NCBI RefSeq assembly: GCF_003946625.1
Contig: NZ_RHOR01000012.1
Span: 1-64,000 of the forward strand
Origin: Companilactobacillus kedongensis
GTDB taxonomy: Bacteria > Bacillota > Bacilli > Lactobacillales > Lactobacillaceae
Direction: 5' to 3'
Length of the DNA stretch: 64,000 nt
Part shown: positions 62,660 through 64,000 of the stretch, one piece after another
Layout of the letters: each line of letters starts with the position of its first letter
Numbering within the stretch: position 1 is the stretch's first letter
Translations under genes and position numbers: made by a program
The notes under the pieces: model-generated
Database searches by the model: none
What the model was told of the DNA's origin: nothing
What the model saw: only the letters and a program-made list of their open reading frames with translations

Positions 62660-63511
62660 TTATTTTTCTGATTTAAAATCTAATTCCATCTTTGTATACT
62701 TCTCTTCGGCTTCTGCTGAAGGAGCATAGTAACGAATATTCTTCTTAATATCCGCAATTTGTTTCATTTCATCTTCGGTCAATTCAAAATCGAAAATATT
62801 ATGATTGTCTTTGATATGATCAGGATTAGTTGATCCAGGAATCACGATGAATCCCATTTGTGTATGCCAGCGTAGAATAATTTGGGCGCTGGACTTATTA
62901 TATTTCTTACCTAATTCTGCAAAAATTGGTTCATGAATCAAGCTCTTATCGCCATGACCTAACGGATACCAAGCCATCAATCTAGTTCCAAATGGCTTCA
63001 AAGTTTGTCTCACTTCATCTTCTGTGAAGTATGGATGTGCTTCAGCCTGAATAACTTGCGGCTTTATTTCGGCATTATCTAAAAGCGTTTGAAGTTTTTC
63101 ACCTTGAAAGTTAGAAATACCAATGGCTTTTACTTTTCCTTCTTTATAAGCCTTTTCCAATTGACGATATCCGGTAATGAAGTCACCAGCAGGTTGGTGT
63201 AAGAACATCAAATCTACATAGTCTGTACCAAGACGCTTCAAAGTATCATCAACGGCATTATCATCAGTATAAACTGTTGGCCATAATTTAGTGCTCAAGA
63301 ACACATCTGCACGATCAACTCCAGAACGTTTGATGCCTCTACCAACACCAGTTTCATTCATATAAGCATTAGCTGTATCGATCAAACAATATCCACTATT
63401 CAAAGCATCAACGACTGCTTGTTCTGCGGCATCGACTGGCATCTGAAAAGTACCAATACCCATTTCTGGAATTTCTACATCATTACTTAATTTAAAAGTT
63501 GCTTCTGCCAT
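62660..63511 (-). CDS. Aldo/keto reductase
   Basis: 283 residues from ATG 63511 (nine bases after GAGGG); another ATG at 63517 is only three bases from the site. Catalytic Asp/Tyr in LIDTANAYMNE, Lys in LSTKLWP, His in FLHQPAGD; cofactor region IPGSTNPDHIKDN. It belongs to the AKR5-like group and probably reduces small aldehydes or keto acids with NADPH. It sits in a row of AKR genes with copy B of the NmrA-like protein. Confidence 0.88.
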   Translation of the reverse strand: MAEATFKLSNDVEIPEMGIGTFQMPVDAAEQAVVDALNSGYCLIDTANAYMNETGVGRGIKRSGVDRADVFLSTKLWPTVYTDDNAVDDTLKRLGTDYVDLMFLHQPAGDFITGYRQLEKAYKEGKVKAIGISNFQGEKLQTLLDNAEIKPQVIQAEAHPYFTEDEVRQTLKPFGTRLMAWYPLGHGDKSLIHEPIFAELGKKYNKSSAQIILRWHTQMGFIVIPGSTNPDHIKDNHNIFDFELTEDEMKQIADIKKNIRYYAPSAEAEEKYTKMELDFKSEK

Positions 63512-63532
63512 AATCATTTACCCTCGTTAATA

Positions 63533-64000
63533 TTATTTTAGTTTAGCCAAACTTGTTCCGAAAATCTGTTCAATTGTCACAGGATCACGGTGATCGAAGA
63601 ATTGACTCTCACCCTTATCAAGGCCATTCATAACCTTCATCTCATCATCAGTTAACTCAAAATCAAAGACATTGATATTCTCTTCCATACGATTCTTGTG
63701 TACTGACTTAGGAATTACGGTAATTCCTCGTTGGAGTAGCCATCTTAGAATAACTTGACCATTAGATTTGTTGTATTTATCCGCAATTTCTTTAATGGCT
63801 TCATTTGTAAAGATGTCATGCTTACCTTCGGCGAATGGTGCCCAAGCCTCAACACGGATATCTTCTCCCTGATTGAAGTCTACTTCAGAATTCTGTTGAT
63901 ACCAAGGGTTAACTTCAATTTGATTAAGTACTGGCTTGATTTCGTTTGATAATTCTAAGTTCTTCAATTGATCAGCATAGAAGTTAGAAACACCAATGGC
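63533..64000 (-). CDS. Aldo/keto reductase (partial, 5' end outside window)
   Basis: The reading frame is open from the window edge to a TAA at 63533; 155 C-terminal residues are seen. Visible: AIGVSNFYADQL, LNQIEVNPWYQQN and the NADPH-binding IPKSVHKNRMEEN, all typical of AKR family C-termini. It is 15-21 bases before the next AKR gene, so both belong to one unit. Confidence 0.88.
   Translation of the reverse strand, partial: AIGVSNFYADQLKNLELSNEIKPVLNQIEVNPWYQQNSEVDFNQGEDIRVEAWAPFAEGKHDIFTNEAIKEIADKYNKSNGQVILRWLLQRGITVIPKSVHKNRMEENINVFDFELTDDEMKVMNGLDKGESQFFDHRDPVTIEQIFGTSLAKLK

Noticed and set aside
1-64000. CRISPR arrays, tRNA or rRNA genes, insertion sequences, prophage
   Set aside because: No regularly spaced repeats, no cloverleaf with a CCA or T-loop, no transposase or integrase and no phage genes were found.

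Overview
The window looks like chromosomal DNA of an AT-rich, low-GC Gram-positive lactic acid bacterium of the family Lactobacillaceae. Evidence: Shine-Dalgarno sites of the AGGAGG type, frequent TTG and GTG starts, the dnaG-rpoD macromolecular-synthesis pair, glyQS and hisS-aspS operons behind T-box leaders, a PhoH-YbeY-Cdd-Era-RecO operon, DUF1836/DegV, and WxL and SLAP/MucBP surface proteins. Gene content fits a Companilactobacillus-like species, but that genus call is inference. Most genes lie on the minus strand. I see no tRNA, rRNA, CRISPR array, phage or insertion sequence.

Layout. 1-6.3 kb is a cell-surface region: the start of an SLAP/MucBP surface protein, two tandem paralogous lipoproteins of a family I do not recognise, and a WxL protein with an L-type lectin domain. 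6.4-20.6 kb is conserved housekeeping: cfa-trmK-nif3-pepT, dnaG-rpoD, T-box-glyQ-glyS, phoH-ybeY-cdd-era-recO and rpsU. 20.7-31 kb holds the PPDK regulator, endonuclease IV, a YitT protein, msrB-msrA, T-box-hisS-aspS, an SH3b/amidase cell-wall hydrolase and a TreA-like hydrolase. 31-41.5 kb holds DUF1836-degV, an APC permease with a CRE-like site, rel-dtd-HAD, prmA-rsmE-small membrane protein, two unrecognised small genes and a YbaK deacylase.

41.5-49.4 kb is accessory transport: a TauABC-like importer behind an attenuator-like leader, and a divergent four-gene ABC export or immunity module. It also carries several very small membrane or soluble proteins, one of them a 43-residue gene with its own strong promoter. 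49.5-54 kb has an aldo/keto reductase, two HAD enzymes (one pgmB behind a long terminator-like hairpin) and a CPA1 antiporter. 54-64 kb is an oxidoreductase-rich island. It holds azoR with a divergent WYL regulator, SDR and AKR enzymes, a GlcU-glucose dehydrogenase-flavodoxin operon, a sugar acetyltransferase, a cyclophilin-like protein, and two nearly identical NmrA-like genes 3.8 kb apart.

Most unusual signals: a shared ATAC-N7-GTAT element upstream of both the glcU-gdh operon and one NmrA-like copy; the mosaic duplication of the NmrA-like genes; the unnamed ABC module with its convergent 43-residue gene; a 33-residue reading frame before the APC permease; and terminator-like hairpins just upstream of tauC and pgmB. 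Several coding starts were moved downstream to ATG or TTG codons correctly spaced from a ribosome binding site.
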